From Saccharopolyspora elongata (lineage in GTDB: Bacteria > Actinomycetota > Actinomycetes > Mycobacteriales > Pseudonocardiaceae), in NCBI RefSeq assembly GCF_004348985.1, contig NZ_SMKW01000003.1:62001-126000 (forward strand): 64,000 nt of DNA. Reading direction: 5' to 3'. Both the position numbers and the translations under genes were made by a program. How positions within the stretch are numbered: position 1 is the stretch's first letter; every line of letters begins with the position of its first letter. The notes under the pieces are model-generated. The model made no database searches, was not told the origin of the DNA, and saw only the letters and a program-made list of their open reading frames with translations. Shown here piece by piece: positions 35,385-44,839 of the stretch.

Positions 35385-38300
35385 TCACTCCACCGGCACG
35401 GCGACGGCCAGGGCCGCGTCGCCGAGCTCGTCGATCGGCGCGCGGGCGATGACCACCCGCACCCGCCCGGCGCGGACCACGACCAGGCCGTCCTCGGTGA
35501 CGTGGTCGATGCGCAGCGGATGTCCCTGCTCGTGCCCGAGCTTGACCACCGCCTCCCGCGCCGTCCACACCCGCGCAGCGGCCGCCGCCGGGTCCTCGCC
35601 GAGCTTGTCCGCCACCTCGTCGACCAGCCCGCGGTCGACGCGTTCCAGCACGGCCGGCCGGATCGGTTCGGTCGGCGAAATCCGTTGCCAGTCCAGGCCG
35701 ATCGGCGTTCCCGCGACTCCGAGCAGCAGGCAGCCCCCGGTGTAGGCGGCGCTCGCGTGCCCACCGGGCACGTGCAGGGCGCCGCGCGGATCGTGCCCGG
35801 CGGGCGCGCCGAGCACGCGGGTGAGGAGTCCGGCGGCGTCGCCGCGGGCGCCGACGGCGGTGATCAGCTCGATCCCGTCGGCCAGCCCGGTTTCCACGAG
35901 CCGGCGCGACAACCACGGGCCGACCAGGCGCAGCGGCAGCTCGCCGGACCGGTGCTCGCCGGTGGCGCGCAGCCGCAGCCCTTCCCAGCGGGCGACCGCC
36001 GCGCCGCCGGGATCGACCACGTCGACATCGAAGCAGTACGTGTCGGCGGTGTGCTCCCGTTCGTCGGCGATCACCCGCAGCGGGCCGCGCGGTGCTCGCC
36101 ACACCGTCATCCGGTCGGCGCCGGTCGGCAACGCGAGCCGGTGGGGCACGCAGGCCAGCAGCGCGTGCAGCGCCGCGTCGTGCGCGCCCGGGTCGCCGAG
36201 GAGCAGCTCGCCGCTGTGGAACTCGGAGAACCAGTCCTGATCGGCGGCCTGGACCCACGCCCGCACGCGGAAGGCCGACAGCACGTCGTAGCGCAGCAAC
36301 CGCCGGAATCGTCCACTGTGGAACAGGATGTTCCCGTAGTACGGGTGCGGTTGCCGGTTCTCCTGGGGCGGTTCGGCCGCGTGGATCGCGGGCGGGGCCG
36401 GTGGCGCCGTGGTGATCCGGGCGGTGAACTTGTCGGCGCGGAAGTCGTCCCGCGCCTCGCGGATCACCGCCTCCACGTCACCGCCGCCGGCGAGCGCGGC
36501 GATGCGGATGGTCGCCGCGCCGTCCACCGCGATCGGTTCGCGCAGCGCCACGTCGGCGAACGAGCGCACCTCGTCGGCCCCGGCCACGCTCGCCACCTGC
36601 GCCATCGCCTCCAGGCCCAGCACCGCGGGCAGGACCGGGGCGCCGGCGATCCGGTGGTCGTCGAGGTAGCGGTCGGCGCCCGGGCTCAGGTGCGCGTCGC
36701 TGACGGCCTCGACGCCCGGCGTGCGCGTCAGCCGGTCCTCGTCGAAGCGCAGCAGCGGCTCCGGTCCGGTGTCGAACGACGCCGTCGGCATCGCGGGGAA
36801 CCGGGAGGTGACCAGCAGCGACACCGGGGCGTCCGGGGTGGAGAGCACGTCCAGCAGCGCGGAGTTGCCCTGCTCCGGGCCGATCGGCACCACGCCCTGC
36901 GCGCGCAGCGATTCCAGCACGCCGAGGTCAACGCCCATGCCGATGCCCGACCACAGCGACCACTCCAGCAGGTGGACCCGGCGGCCCGGCGCGGCCCACG
37001 CCTCCAGGCGGTGCCGCAGCACGTCGTTGGCCAGGCAGTACTCGGCCTGGCCGGGAAGCCCGAACCGGCCGATGATCGAGCCGTAGCCGACCACCAGCCG
37101 CAGGTCCTCGCACGCTGCCAGCAGAGCTTCCAGGCCGTCCACTTTGGGCCGCATCGTCGCCGCCAGCGAATCACCGGTCACGTCGGCCAACCGACGCGGC
37201 TCGTTGACACCGGCGCCGTGCAGGAGACCCCGGACAGGCCCGTGCGCGCTTGCTTCGGCGACCATCGCGGCGACCGCCGCCCGGTCGGCGACATCGCAGC
37301 CGAGGTAGTGCGCGTCCACCCTGGTGCGCATGTCCCGCACCGCCGCCGAGATCTCCGGATCGTCGGCGGCGGTGCGGCCGAGCAGGACGAGCGTGCAACC
37401 GGTGCGTTCGGCCAGCGCGAGGGCGGAATGCGCCGTGATGCCGCGGACCCCGCCGGTCACCAGGCACACGTCCCCCTGTTGCAGCGGAAGTGGTTGCCCG
37501 CCAACGAGTTCCCGGTGCCGCAGCGCGGTGCGCGTGATGCTGCCTGCGGCGTCGATGTGCAGTTCGGCGTAGCCGTCGCGGATCGGGAGTCGATCCGGGA
37601 CGAAGCGCGTTCCGGGCTCGTCGAGCCCGACCACCCCCACCCAGGCCGGGTGCAGCTCCGCCGCGACGCTGCGGCCGATGGCCGCCGCCGCTTCGTGGCC
37701 ACTGTGGACGATCAGCAGCCGGTCGGGCCCGGTCTCCGCGATGTCCCGCAGCAGGGCGGCGATCCCGGAGCGGGAGAGCGTCTCGTCGAGCACGACCGCC
37801 AGGTTCCCGGCACCGTCGTCGTGGTGGTCGAGCAGCCAGTGCCCGGCCGGTGCCCGCACCGACCAGCGCAGCCCGCCGCCTTCGGCCGGTGCTACCGGGA
37901 GCCGGTCGGCGGCGAAGGCGCGCACCCAGCCCCGGACCCCGGCCGGTGCCTCGGCGTCGCTGCCGGCGGCGTCCGCGTCGAGCTCGGCGAGCACGGCGGC
38001 CGCTTCGCCGACCGTGGCATCCGCCAGCGACAGCGGGGAACTCGGCGGCCGCTTGCCGAGCGCGCCGGCCACCCTGCCGACGATCTGCACCACCTGCAGG
38101 GAGTTCAGGTGCAGGTCGCCGAGCAGCGAACTGCCCGGGCCGATCGACTCGGCGGGCAGCTCCAGCTGCGCCGCGAGGTGCTCGATGAGCGCGGGTAGCG
38201 GCTCGGCGGGCAGCTGCGGCCGCGCGGCCGGCTCGGGTGGGGCACCGGGAACCGCCAAGGCGGCGCCGTCGACGCGGTCGGCGGGCTGCTCGCAGGGGTT

Positions 38301-40946
38301 GGCCAGCAGCCGGGGCATCGCATCCGCCCGGACCGTCCGGAACCGCCGGTCGGCGAACCACGGGCCGAGATCGGCCGCGCCACCGGCGACGAGCACGGCG
38401 GTGGCGAACGCATGCCGCCGGGCCGGGCCGCCGCAGTCCAGGCTGATCGCAGGGGTCGCGGTGGCGGACCGGGCCAGGCCGGACAGGATGGTGCCGGGGC
38501 CGGTCTCGACCAGCAGGTCGCAGCGGGCCGCCAGGCGTTCGAGCGCGGCGGTGAACCGCACCGGCCGGGTCAGCTGCTCGACCAGCAGCGCGGGAATCGC
38601 CGCGTCGGCGGGGAGTTCGGTGCCCGTGATGGTGGACAGCACGGTGCCCGCGAGCGCGTCGAACTCGAAGTCCCGCAGGGCCCGCCGCAGCGGCTCGACC
38701 GCGCCCAGCATCGCGGGGCTGTGGAACCCGTGCGAGACGGGCAATTGCGTCGCGGTGATGCCGTGCTCGGCGGCCCGCCGGACGACGGCCAGCACGTCGG
38801 CGGTGGGACCGGAGATCACGACCTGTTCCGGGCCGTTGTGGCCGGCGAGCACCGCCGCGGTGCCGTCCAGCAGCCGTTCGGCCTGTTCTGCCGTGGCGGT
38901 CAGCCCGGCCATGCCGCTCTCCGGCGCGCCGTGCTCGGACATGATGCGCCCGCGCTCGGCCGCGAGCCGAAGCCCCGCACCGGCGGTGCACGCGCCGGCC
39001 CAGACGAGCGCGCTGATCTCGCCGAGGCTGTGCCCGGCCGCGGCGGTGGCGCGGCAGCCCAGCCGGTTGAGCCAGGCCAGCCCGGCCAGCGACTGCCGGA
39101 CGATGGCGGGTTGCGCCAGCCGGGTGTCCACTTCGGACTCGTCCACCGCGGGCAGGTCCGGGACCAGCATCCGGGCCGCCCAGCCGGGCAGCTCGGTGCG
39201 GACCGGCGCCGCCTGCCCCGGGAACAGCAGGCCCACCCGGATCGCGCCGGCACCGAGCGCGTAACCGGCCTGCTCGTCGAAGCCGAGCCGCCGGTCCCAG
39301 CCCCGCAGCCCGCGGCGGGCGGCGCGCGCCGCATCGGCCAGCGCCGCCGGATTGTCGGCGACCAGCGCCGCGCGCACCGCGCCCACCTCCTGCCGCTGGG
39401 TGGCCGCGAGGTCGTGCAGCTCGGCATCGCTGAGCCGCTCGGCGATCGGGGCGAGGACGTCCAACCGGTGCGCGAGCTCGGTTTCGTCGCGTCCTGCCAC
39501 CAGCACGATCTCGTGCTCCGGGAGCGGCGCGGACCACTGCAGCACCTCCGGTGGCATCCGGCGCCGCCCGCGCTCGCCACCGGCTTCGAGCACGACGTGC
39601 GCGTTGATGCCGCCGAACCCCATCGACGACACCGCCGCCAGCCGCCTCGGCGAATCCCACGGCTGCGCCCCGGTGAGCACCCGCAGCGGCGTGGTCGCGC
39701 GATCCAGCAGTTCGTGCGGAGTCTCGCAGCCGGTGGTCGGCGGCAGCACGCCGTGGTGCGCGGCGAGCGCGGCCTTGATCAGCCCCGCGACCCCGGCGGC
39801 GGCCTTGGTGTGGCCGATGTTGGCCTTCACGCTGCCCAGCGCCGCCTTGGCCGCACCTGGCCCGCGCACCTCGGTCAACGCGGCCAGCTCCACCGCGTCG
39901 CCGACCGCGGTGCCGGTGCCGTGCCCCTCCACCATTTCGACCGCATCGGGCCGGATCCCGGCCATCCGGTAGGCGCGGCGCAACGCCAGCGCCTGCCCGT
40001 GCTCGGCGGGCCGGGTGAGTCCGCCCGCGCCGTCCGACGAACTGCCCCAGCCGGCGACGCGCGCGTACACGCGCATGCCCAGCCGTTCGGCGTCGGCGGC
40101 GCGCGCCAGCGCCACGAGGCCGCAGCCTTCGCCGGGCAGGAAACCCGTCGGCGCGCGGTCGTAGATGCGCATCCGGTCGGTGGCCAGCGCGCCCAGCCGG
40201 GCGAAGCCCACCAGCTCGAACGGATCGAGGCTCAGGTCCACGCCGCCGGCCAGGGCGAAGTCCAGCTCTCCGGTGCTCAGCGCCCGGCAGGCCGCCATGA
40301 CGGCCAGCAGGCTCGACGAGCACGCACCGTCCACGGTGTACCCGGTGCCGTGGAAGTCGAAGTGGTTGCAGATCCGCCCGGCGATGGTGTTGCTCAGCGC
40401 CCCGGCCAGCGACTCGTCGCCGGGCACCGGGAACGGCGACTTCACCAGCTCCGCCAGCCGGCTCACCACTTCGGCGGCCACGTCGTCGGCGACGCCGCTG
40501 CGGTGCAGCGCCGTCGCCGCGGCGTCCCGCACGAACGGCCACCGGGTGCGCAACGTGCCTGCCCTGGTGAACTCGCCGGTCAGCGAATTGCCGATGATCA
40601 CGCCGGCGGTGGCGCGGTCCAGCCCGTCGCCGTCCGGGCGGCCGGCGTCGGCCAGCGCCGCCGCGGCGGTCTCCAGCGCCAGCCAGTGGGTGTGGTCCGC
40701 CGCCCGGTGCAGCGCGCCCGGCACCCCGAACCGGCTTCGGTCGAACTCCCAGTCCCGCAGCAGGGCCGCCCGGTCGACGTAGGTGAGATCGGGCTCGGTC
40801 GGGTCGCCGCGGTAGCCGGCCGACAGCCGTTCCCCTGGCAGCGCGCGGAACGCCCTGCGGCGGCCGAGCACGTTCTGCCACAGCTCTTGCGGACCGGTGG
40901 CGTCCGGGTACCGGCAGCCGATCCCGACCACGGCGATCCCTTCCAT
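35385..40946 (-). CDS. pksE: Iterative enediyne polyketide synthase PKSE
   Basis: 1853 residues from ATG 40946 (GGGAGG upstream). Domains in order: KS (1-455; Cys209 in VDGACSSS, His342 in EGHGTGT, His379 in NIGHTKA), AT (~570-870; Ser640 in GHSLGE), ACP (~915-990; Ser949 in LGDLHLNSL), KR (~1130-1375; TGGVRGI 1164-1170, Ser1290, Tyr1303), DH (~1425-1660; His1431 in YLDDHRIAGAPVLP), and a C-terminal integrated phosphopantetheinyl transferase (~1700-1853; GLD around 1750 and WTAREAVVK at 1794-1802). This single-ACP, self-phosphopantetheinylating order is specific to enediyne PKSs, which iteratively make a conjugated polyene that becomes the warhead. It is slightly shorter than usual. 9- versus 10-membered type cannot be read by eye. 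Confidence 0.97.
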   Translation of the reverse strand: MEGIAVVGIGCRYPDATGPQELWQNVLGRRRAFRALPGERLSAGYRGDPTEPDLTYVDRAALLRDWEFDRSRFGVPGALHRAADHTHWLALETAAAALADAGRPDGDGLDRATAGVIIGNSLTGEFTRAGTLRTRWPFVRDAAATALHRSGVADDVAAEVVSRLAELVKSPFPVPGDESLAGALSNTIAGRICNHFDFHGTGYTVDGACSSSLLAVMAACRALSTGELDFALAGGVDLSLDPFELVGFARLGALATDRMRIYDRAPTGFLPGEGCGLVALARAADAERLGMRVYARVAGWGSSSDGAGGLTRPAEHGQALALRRAYRMAGIRPDAVEMVEGHGTGTAVGDAVELAALTEVRGPGAAKAALGSVKANIGHTKAAAGVAGLIKAALAAHHGVLPPTTGCETPHELLDRATTPLRVLTGAQPWDSPRRLAAVSSMGFGGINAHVVLEAGGERGRRRMPPEVLQWSAPLPEHEIVLVAGRDETELAHRLDVLAPIAERLSDAELHDLAATQRQEVGAVRAALVADNPAALADAARAARRGLRGWDRRLGFDEQAGYALGAGAIRVGLLFPGQAAPVRTELPGWAARMLVPDLPAVDESEVDTRLAQPAIVRQSLAGLAWLNRLGCRATAAAGHSLGEISALVWAGACTAGAGLRLAAERGRIMSEHGAPESGMAGLTATAEQAERLLDGTAAVLAGHNGPEQVVISGPTADVLAVVRRAAEHGITATQLPVSHGFHSPAMLGAVEPLRRALRDFEFDALAGTVLSTITGTELPADAAIPALLVEQLTRPVRFTAALERLAARCDLLVETGPGTILSGLARSATATPAISLDCGGPARRHAFATAVLVAGGAADLGPWFADRRFRTVRADAMPRLLANPCEQPADRVDGAALAVPGAPPEPAARPQLPAEPLPALIEHLAAQLELPAESIGPGSSLLGDLHLNSLQVVQIVGRVAGALGKRPPSSPLSLADATVGEAAAVLAELDADAAGSDAEAPAGVRGWVRAFAADRLPVAPAEGGGLRWSVRAPAGHWLLDHHDDGAGNLAVVLDETLSRSGIAALLRDIAETGPDRLLIVHSGHEAAAAIGRSVAAELHPAWVGVVGLDEPGTRFVPDRLPIRDGYAELHIDAAGSITRTALRHRELVGGQPLPLQQGDVCLVTGGVRGITAHSALALAERTGCTLVLLGRTAADDPEISAAVRDMRTRVDAHYLGCDVADRAAVAAMVAEASAHGPVRGLLHGAGVNEPRRLADVTGDSLAATMRPKVDGLEALLAACEDLRLVVGYGSIIGRFGLPGQAEYCLANDVLRHRLEAWAAPGRRVHLLEWSLWSGIGMGVDLGVLESLRAQGVVPIGPEQGNSALLDVLSTPDAPVSLLVTSRFPAMPTASFDTGPEPLLRFDEDRLTRTPGVEAVSDAHLSPGADRYLDDHRIAGAPVLPAVLGLEAMAQVASVAGADEVRSFADVALREPIAVDGAATIRIAALAGGGDVEAVIREARDDFRADKFTARITTAPPAPPAIHAAEPPQENRQPHPYYGNILFHSGRFRRLLRYDVLSAFRVRAWVQAADQDWFSEFHSGELLLGDPGAHDAALHALLACVPHRLALPTGADRMTVWRAPRGPLRVIADEREHTADTYCFDVDVVDPGGAAVARWEGLRLRATGEHRSGELPLRLVGPWLSRRLVETGLADGIELITAVGARGDAAGLLTRVLGAPAGHDPRGALHVPGGHASAAYTGGCLLLGVAGTPIGLDWQRISPTEPIRPAVLERVDRGLVDEVADKLGEDPAAAAARVWTAREAVVKLGHEQGHPLRIDHVTEDGLVVVRAGRVRVVIARAPIDELGDAALAVAVPVE

Positions 40947-40966
40947 GCCAACCTCCCGTTCGGTGC

Positions 40967-41941
40967 TCACCGGATCGGATCGAGCTGCTGCCGCTCGCGC
41001 ATCGGCGCGCGCCGCTCCCGGGATCCGGTGGCACGGGCCAGCAGCAGGACCGCGCCGCGCAGGGCGCAGGTGATCACCAGCGCGAAGAAGAGCCCGAACA
41101 CCACGCCGGAGACGACCAGCGCGCCGTAGACGAGCGCGGTGCAGGCGCCGAAAACGGCCTGGTTGCGGGATTTCACCGGCGTGGTGCCCGGATCGGTGAT
41201 CATGTAGTTGGTGTAGAGGACGAATGCCACGCCGGTCATCGGCAGCAGCGCCGCCACCAGCGAGTGGTCCAGCAGCAGCCAGCGCAGCACGGCCTGCGCG
41301 GCGAACCCGCCGACCCAGCCGAGGATCAGCGGGACCTTGCCGGTGAGCTTGGCGTTGATCATGGTGCCGAGCATCAGGATGCCCAGCGGGATCAACCAGT
41401 CGACGGTGCCGGTGGGGAAGTTGGTGAAGTGGTACGGCGGCGCGATCCCGACCCACGGGAACAGCAGCAGCGTCACCACGATGCCGAAGTTGGACGGGTT
41501 GAGCACGTGCCGCAGCCGGCCCGCCACCTGGATGCGCACGAGGTACTTGCTCGTGTTGGCCACCACCACGGCGAACAGGTACGGCCACAACGAGCTGTTG
41601 CCGTACAACAGCATCGCGCAGGCCAGGGCGGTGATGTGGGCCGGCAGCAGGAAGTTCACCGCAGCCTGCGCGCCGCCCAGGTAGGCGGGCCGGACGTCGC
41701 GCGCCCGGCTGTCCAGGAACTCCAGCAGGAACGCGACGGCGTAGCTGGTCAGCACCGCGGCGACCGGGGTGATCGGGGACTGTTCGAACCCGAGCACGGT
41801 GTGCCCGGCGATGTTGAACACGGTGATCGAGACGGCGAACCGGCGCAGGGCCTTGATCCGCTTGTCCACCGGTGGTGCCGGGGCCGGATCGGGCTCGTCG
41901 CGGGAGGGCTGGCGGGTGGTGGTCGGTGCGGTGCTCGTCAT
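40967..41941 (-). CDS. unbU: Enediyne cassette membrane protein UnbU (SgcE5-like)
   Basis: 324 residues with about eight to nine hydrophobic segments. The SITVFNIAGHTVLGFEQSPI opening, HVLNPSNFGIVVTLLLFPWV and VLYTNYMITDPGTTPVKSRN are hallmarks of the UnbU family, which is distantly like RnfD/NqrB flavin-bearing membrane subunits. Its role in warhead formation is unknown, but it is present in essentially all enediyne clusters. The ATG overlaps the unbV stop (ATGA) and its stop is 20 bases before pksE, so the cassette is one operon. Confidence 0.94.
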   Translation of the reverse strand: MTSTAPTTTRQPSRDEPDPAPAPPVDKRIKALRRFAVSITVFNIAGHTVLGFEQSPITPVAAVLTSYAVAFLLEFLDSRARDVRPAYLGGAQAAVNFLLPAHITALACAMLLYGNSSLWPYLFAVVVANTSKYLVRIQVAGRLRHVLNPSNFGIVVTLLLFPWVGIAPPYHFTNFPTGTVDWLIPLGILMLGTMINAKLTGKVPLILGWVGGFAAQAVLRWLLLDHSLVAALLPMTGVAFVLYTNYMITDPGTTPVKSRNQAVFGACTALVYGALVVSGVVFGLFFALVITCALRGAVLLLARATGSRERRAPMRERQQLDPIR

Positions 41942-43824
41942 CGGATGACCGCCGTTCCGTCGGGGTTCAGCAACACGGTGTGCGTTCCCGGACCGATGTC
42001 GATCCGGGCGGTGTGCACGGCGGTGCCGTCGCGCCAGGTGATCTCGGCCGGCACGGCGCGGCCGTCCGGCAGCCCGAAGTGCAGCGTCGAATCGGACACC
42101 CCGGCGTGCCCGTTGGCGGGGTAGAGCTGGGCGCGCTGTTCGCCGTCGGGGAAGGAGAGCACCGCTTCGGCGCCGATCGCCGGGGTCCGGCCGCCGGCCG
42201 CGGCGGGCCGCAGCAGCCGCAGGTCGGCGGCCGGTGGGGCGCCGCGCGCGGTGTTGAGCAGCAGGCGCGAATCCTCCCACTGGTTGGCGACCAGCGCGTC
42301 CAGCAGGCCGTCGCCGTTGACGTCGCCGAGCGCGAAACCGCGCGTGACGTCCGGCGCGCCGATGCCCGCCGCGACGGCGAGGTCGTGGAAGCGGCCGTCG
42401 CCGGCGCGGACCCAGAACGGGTTGTGCTCGTGGCCGGAGAGGTCGTCGCCGGCCTGGAACTTCGGCCACGCCGCCGGGTACCGCAGCAGCTCGTCGTTGC
42501 CCATCGCGAGTTCCTGCAGCTCGGGCCACCGGTCGCGCTCGCCCTTGAGGAACCCGGTGGCCTGCAGCAGCTCGTCGGTGCCGGAGTTGTCGAAGTCCCC
42601 GACCTTGATGTCCCAGGACCAGCCGCCGCGGGCCAGCCCGAGCTCCTCGGCGCGCTCGTCGAAGGGCAGCTCGCCGCGCCGCAGGTCCGCCGCCTCGCCG
42701 GTCGGGACGAACGCGAAGTTGCTCTCCTGCAACGCGAACGGGGTGGTGATGTTGCTGACCACCATCATCGGCAACCGCTGCCCGCGGGAGTAGCTGTAGT
42801 TGACCCCCATGCCCTTGAAGGAGTCGTGGCCGAGGACCTCGGAGCGTGGCGTGGTGACGTCGCGCCGCCCGTCGACCTGGGTGAGCCGGACCTGGCCCGG
42901 CGTCGAGGAGTTGACCAGCAGCTGGTCGGGCCCGAAGTCGTTGGCGAAGTACAGGTCCGGCAGCATCCCGTCGGCGAGGTTCTGCAGCCCGATCGACAGC
43001 GTCCAGGACCGCGCCGAGGCGTCCGGCAGCGCGTTGCTGGCGTCGACCAGCCGCGGCTTGTCGTCGGGCCGGCCGGTCGGGGTGGCGAGCAGCAGCTTGT
43101 TGGTCCCGGCGTTGCGCGCCTTGCCCATCGAGTCCTGCATCCGCATCCGCGGATCGTCGGCCGCCGCCGGGTCCAGCACCTTGGCGCCGTCGGGGAAGTA
43201 GTTGCCCACCAGGACGTCGAGGTGGCCGTCGCCGTCGACATCGCCGACGTTGACCGCGGTGGAGTTCCAGACCTCCATCGGTTCCACCAGCTCCACCGGG
43301 CGGAAGCCGGCCGGGTCCAGCCGGCCGGTGTTCAGGAACAGCACCGGTGAGCGTCCCCAGTAGTAGACCAGGACGTCCTGGTCGCCGTCCTCGTCCAGAT
43401 CCGCGGGCACGCAACCCATCGGCGCCATCGTGGCGTCCTGGCGGAGCCCGTCCGGCCGGAGCCGGAACGGCTCGTACTGCGGGCCGCCGCTGCGGGGCAC
43501 CGGGAGGATGGTCACCGAGTCATCGCGCGGATCGACCAGGCAGGCGTCTCCGGAGCGGCCCAGTCCGCGCAGATCCGCCAGGCCCACCGAGGCGCCGACC
43601 GCGGAGATCCAGCCGCGGATGTGCTCCAGGCCGGGAGCCACGGTCCGGTCGGTGCGCGCGTTCGGCGGTGGCGCGTTGATCGGCACCGATTCGAAGCCGA
43701 AACCCCCTGCCAGATCGCGGGTTTCGGCATCGCTGAGGGCCGGGCGGACGGTGAGCAGTCCCAGTGCGAGGCACAGCAGCAGGCCGACGGCGGCCGGGAG
43801 GGCGCGGCGCAGCGAGCTCGGCAT
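41938..43824 (-). CDS. unbV: Enediyne cassette secreted protein UnbV (SgcE4-like)
   Basis: 628 residues. An N-terminal Sec signal (basic PSSLRRALP then AAVGLLLCLALGLLTV) precedes an FG-GAP/VCBS beta-propeller-like repeat region with Ca-binding loops DLDEDGDQDVLV, DVDGDGHLDVLVG, DFDNSGTDELL and DVNGDGLLDALVA; the C-terminus has the ASPIC/UnbV pattern SDSTLHFGLPDGRAVPAEIT. Conserved in enediyne clusters, exported, biochemical role unsettled. It lies 31 bases after unbL and overlaps unbU by four bases. Confidence 0.95.
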   Translation of the reverse strand: MPSSLRRALPAAVGLLLCLALGLLTVRPALSDAETRDLAGGFGFESVPINAPPPNARTDRTVAPGLEHIRGWISAVGASVGLADLRGLGRSGDACLVDPRDDSVTILPVPRSGGPQYEPFRLRPDGLRQDATMAPMGCVPADLDEDGDQDVLVYYWGRSPVLFLNTGRLDPAGFRPVELVEPMEVWNSTAVNVGDVDGDGHLDVLVGNYFPDGAKVLDPAAADDPRMRMQDSMGKARNAGTNKLLLATPTGRPDDKPRLVDASNALPDASARSWTLSIGLQNLADGMLPDLYFANDFGPDQLLVNSSTPGQVRLTQVDGRRDVTTPRSEVLGHDSFKGMGVNYSYSRGQRLPMMVVSNITTPFALQESNFAFVPTGEAADLRRGELPFDERAEELGLARGGWSWDIKVGDFDNSGTDELLQATGFLKGERDRWPELQELAMGNDELLRYPAAWPKFQAGDDLSGHEHNPFWVRAGDGRFHDLAVAAGIGAPDVTRGFALGDVNGDGLLDALVANQWEDSRLLLNTARGAPPAADLRLLRPAAAGGRTPAIGAEAVLSFPDGEQRAQLYPANGHAGVSDSTLHFGLPDGRAVPAEITWRDGTAVHTARIDIGPGTHTVLLNPDGTAVIR

Positions 43825-43855
43825 GGGCGTTAACCTCCAAGATCGGGTGCCGGGT

Positions 43856-44839
43856 TCAGGAGTTGTCGAGCACGGTGCGCCGCAACCGCGACTTCCACTC
43901 GGTATAGGACTCGATTCCGGTGCTGCCGTCGAGACCTTCGGCGGCCAGGTCGGTCCACCCGGCGGCGTCTTCCGCGCCGGTGGCGAACAGGGTTCTGGCG
44001 CCGAGCGCGGTGTGCTCGGGAACGATGCCCGATCGCGCCCGGGCGGCGATTCCGAACAGGCAGCCCTGTCCTAGGTGCGCCCAGTGCGGGCCGCTGGCCT
44101 CTTGCAGCGTGCGGAACCCGGTTGCGTCGAGGCCGCCCGCGTAGCAGGAAGCCAGGCCGACGCCGGACCACAGGTGCGGCCGGGCCCGTTCGTCCACAGT
44201 GGATATCCGGTGCCGGATTCCGCCCGGATCGGCGCTTTCGATGAACCACAGCGCCCGGCCGCAACCGGCGATGCGGGCCTGGCGGCGTTCGTCCTCCGGG
44301 TTCGCGCAGGCCTTGCGCAGCCTGGCCGGACCGGCGAAGAAGCACTCCGCGAAGCCCGCGCCGTCCAGCGCCAGCCAGCGCAGCAGCGGCGTCGCGGGAA
44401 CCGGCACCGGCAGCGGGATCCTCAGCGGTGCCAGCGCCCAGCCCACTCCGACGTGGATCAGGTGGACGTAGGCGGAGCCGGGGCCGGCCAGCAGCCGGTG
44501 CAGTGCGCGCGCCCGGCCGAAGGTGGCGAGATCCCGCATCCCGGCGTGCATCGCCGCACCCTCGTAGGCGAATCCCCTTTCCTCGTCGGGCAAATCGGCC
44601 AATGCCGGATGCGGGTGCCGCCAGTTCGACACGGCCAGGTTGAAACCGTGCAGGAACGATCGCGCGTGTTCTTCCAGCAGCGCGCGGTTTTCCGGGCGGT
44701 CCACCCGGAAGCCGCGGTGGGCGAAATCGGCCATGGCCATCGGCAGCCGCAGGATCCTGGGCGGCCGGCGGTGGCCCGGCGCGGATCGATCAGTGTCCTC
44801 GGATGGGTGCGAACGGGTGCGGTCGGGCGGAGAAATCAC
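43856..44839 (-). CDS. unbL: Enediyne cassette protein UnbL (SgcE3-like, DUF1702)
   Basis: 327 residues from GTG 44839 (TGGGGGAA upstream); the first ~30 residues are poorly conserved in the family, so an internal start is possible. GFAYEGAAMHAGMRD, GPGSAYVHLIHVGVGWALAP, LDGAGFAECFFAG and LWSGVGLASCYAGGLD match the DUF1702/UnbL family. Function is unknown; required for or associated with warhead assembly in known clusters. First gene of the five-gene cassette, with a TTGACA/TAGGAA promoter candidate about 185 bases upstream. Confidence 0.93.
   Translation of the reverse strand: MISPPDRTRSHPSEDTDRSAPGHRRPPRILRLPMAMADFAHRGFRVDRPENRALLEEHARSFLHGFNLAVSNWRHPHPALADLPDEERGFAYEGAAMHAGMRDLATFGRARALHRLLAGPGSAYVHLIHVGVGWALAPLRIPLPVPVPATPLLRWLALDGAGFAECFFAGPARLRKACANPEDERRQARIAGCGRALWFIESADPGGIRHRISTVDERARPHLWSGVGLASCYAGGLDATGFRTLQEASGPHWAHLGQGCLFGIAARARSGIVPEHTALGARTLFATGAEDAAGWTDLAAEGLDGSTGIESYTEWKSRLRRTVLDNS

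Noticed and set aside
40947..41588. PKSE frame extending upstream over unbU
   Set aside because: The open frame is antisense-bias noise within unbU; the KS begins at MEGIAVVGIGCRYPD with a good ribosome site at 40946.
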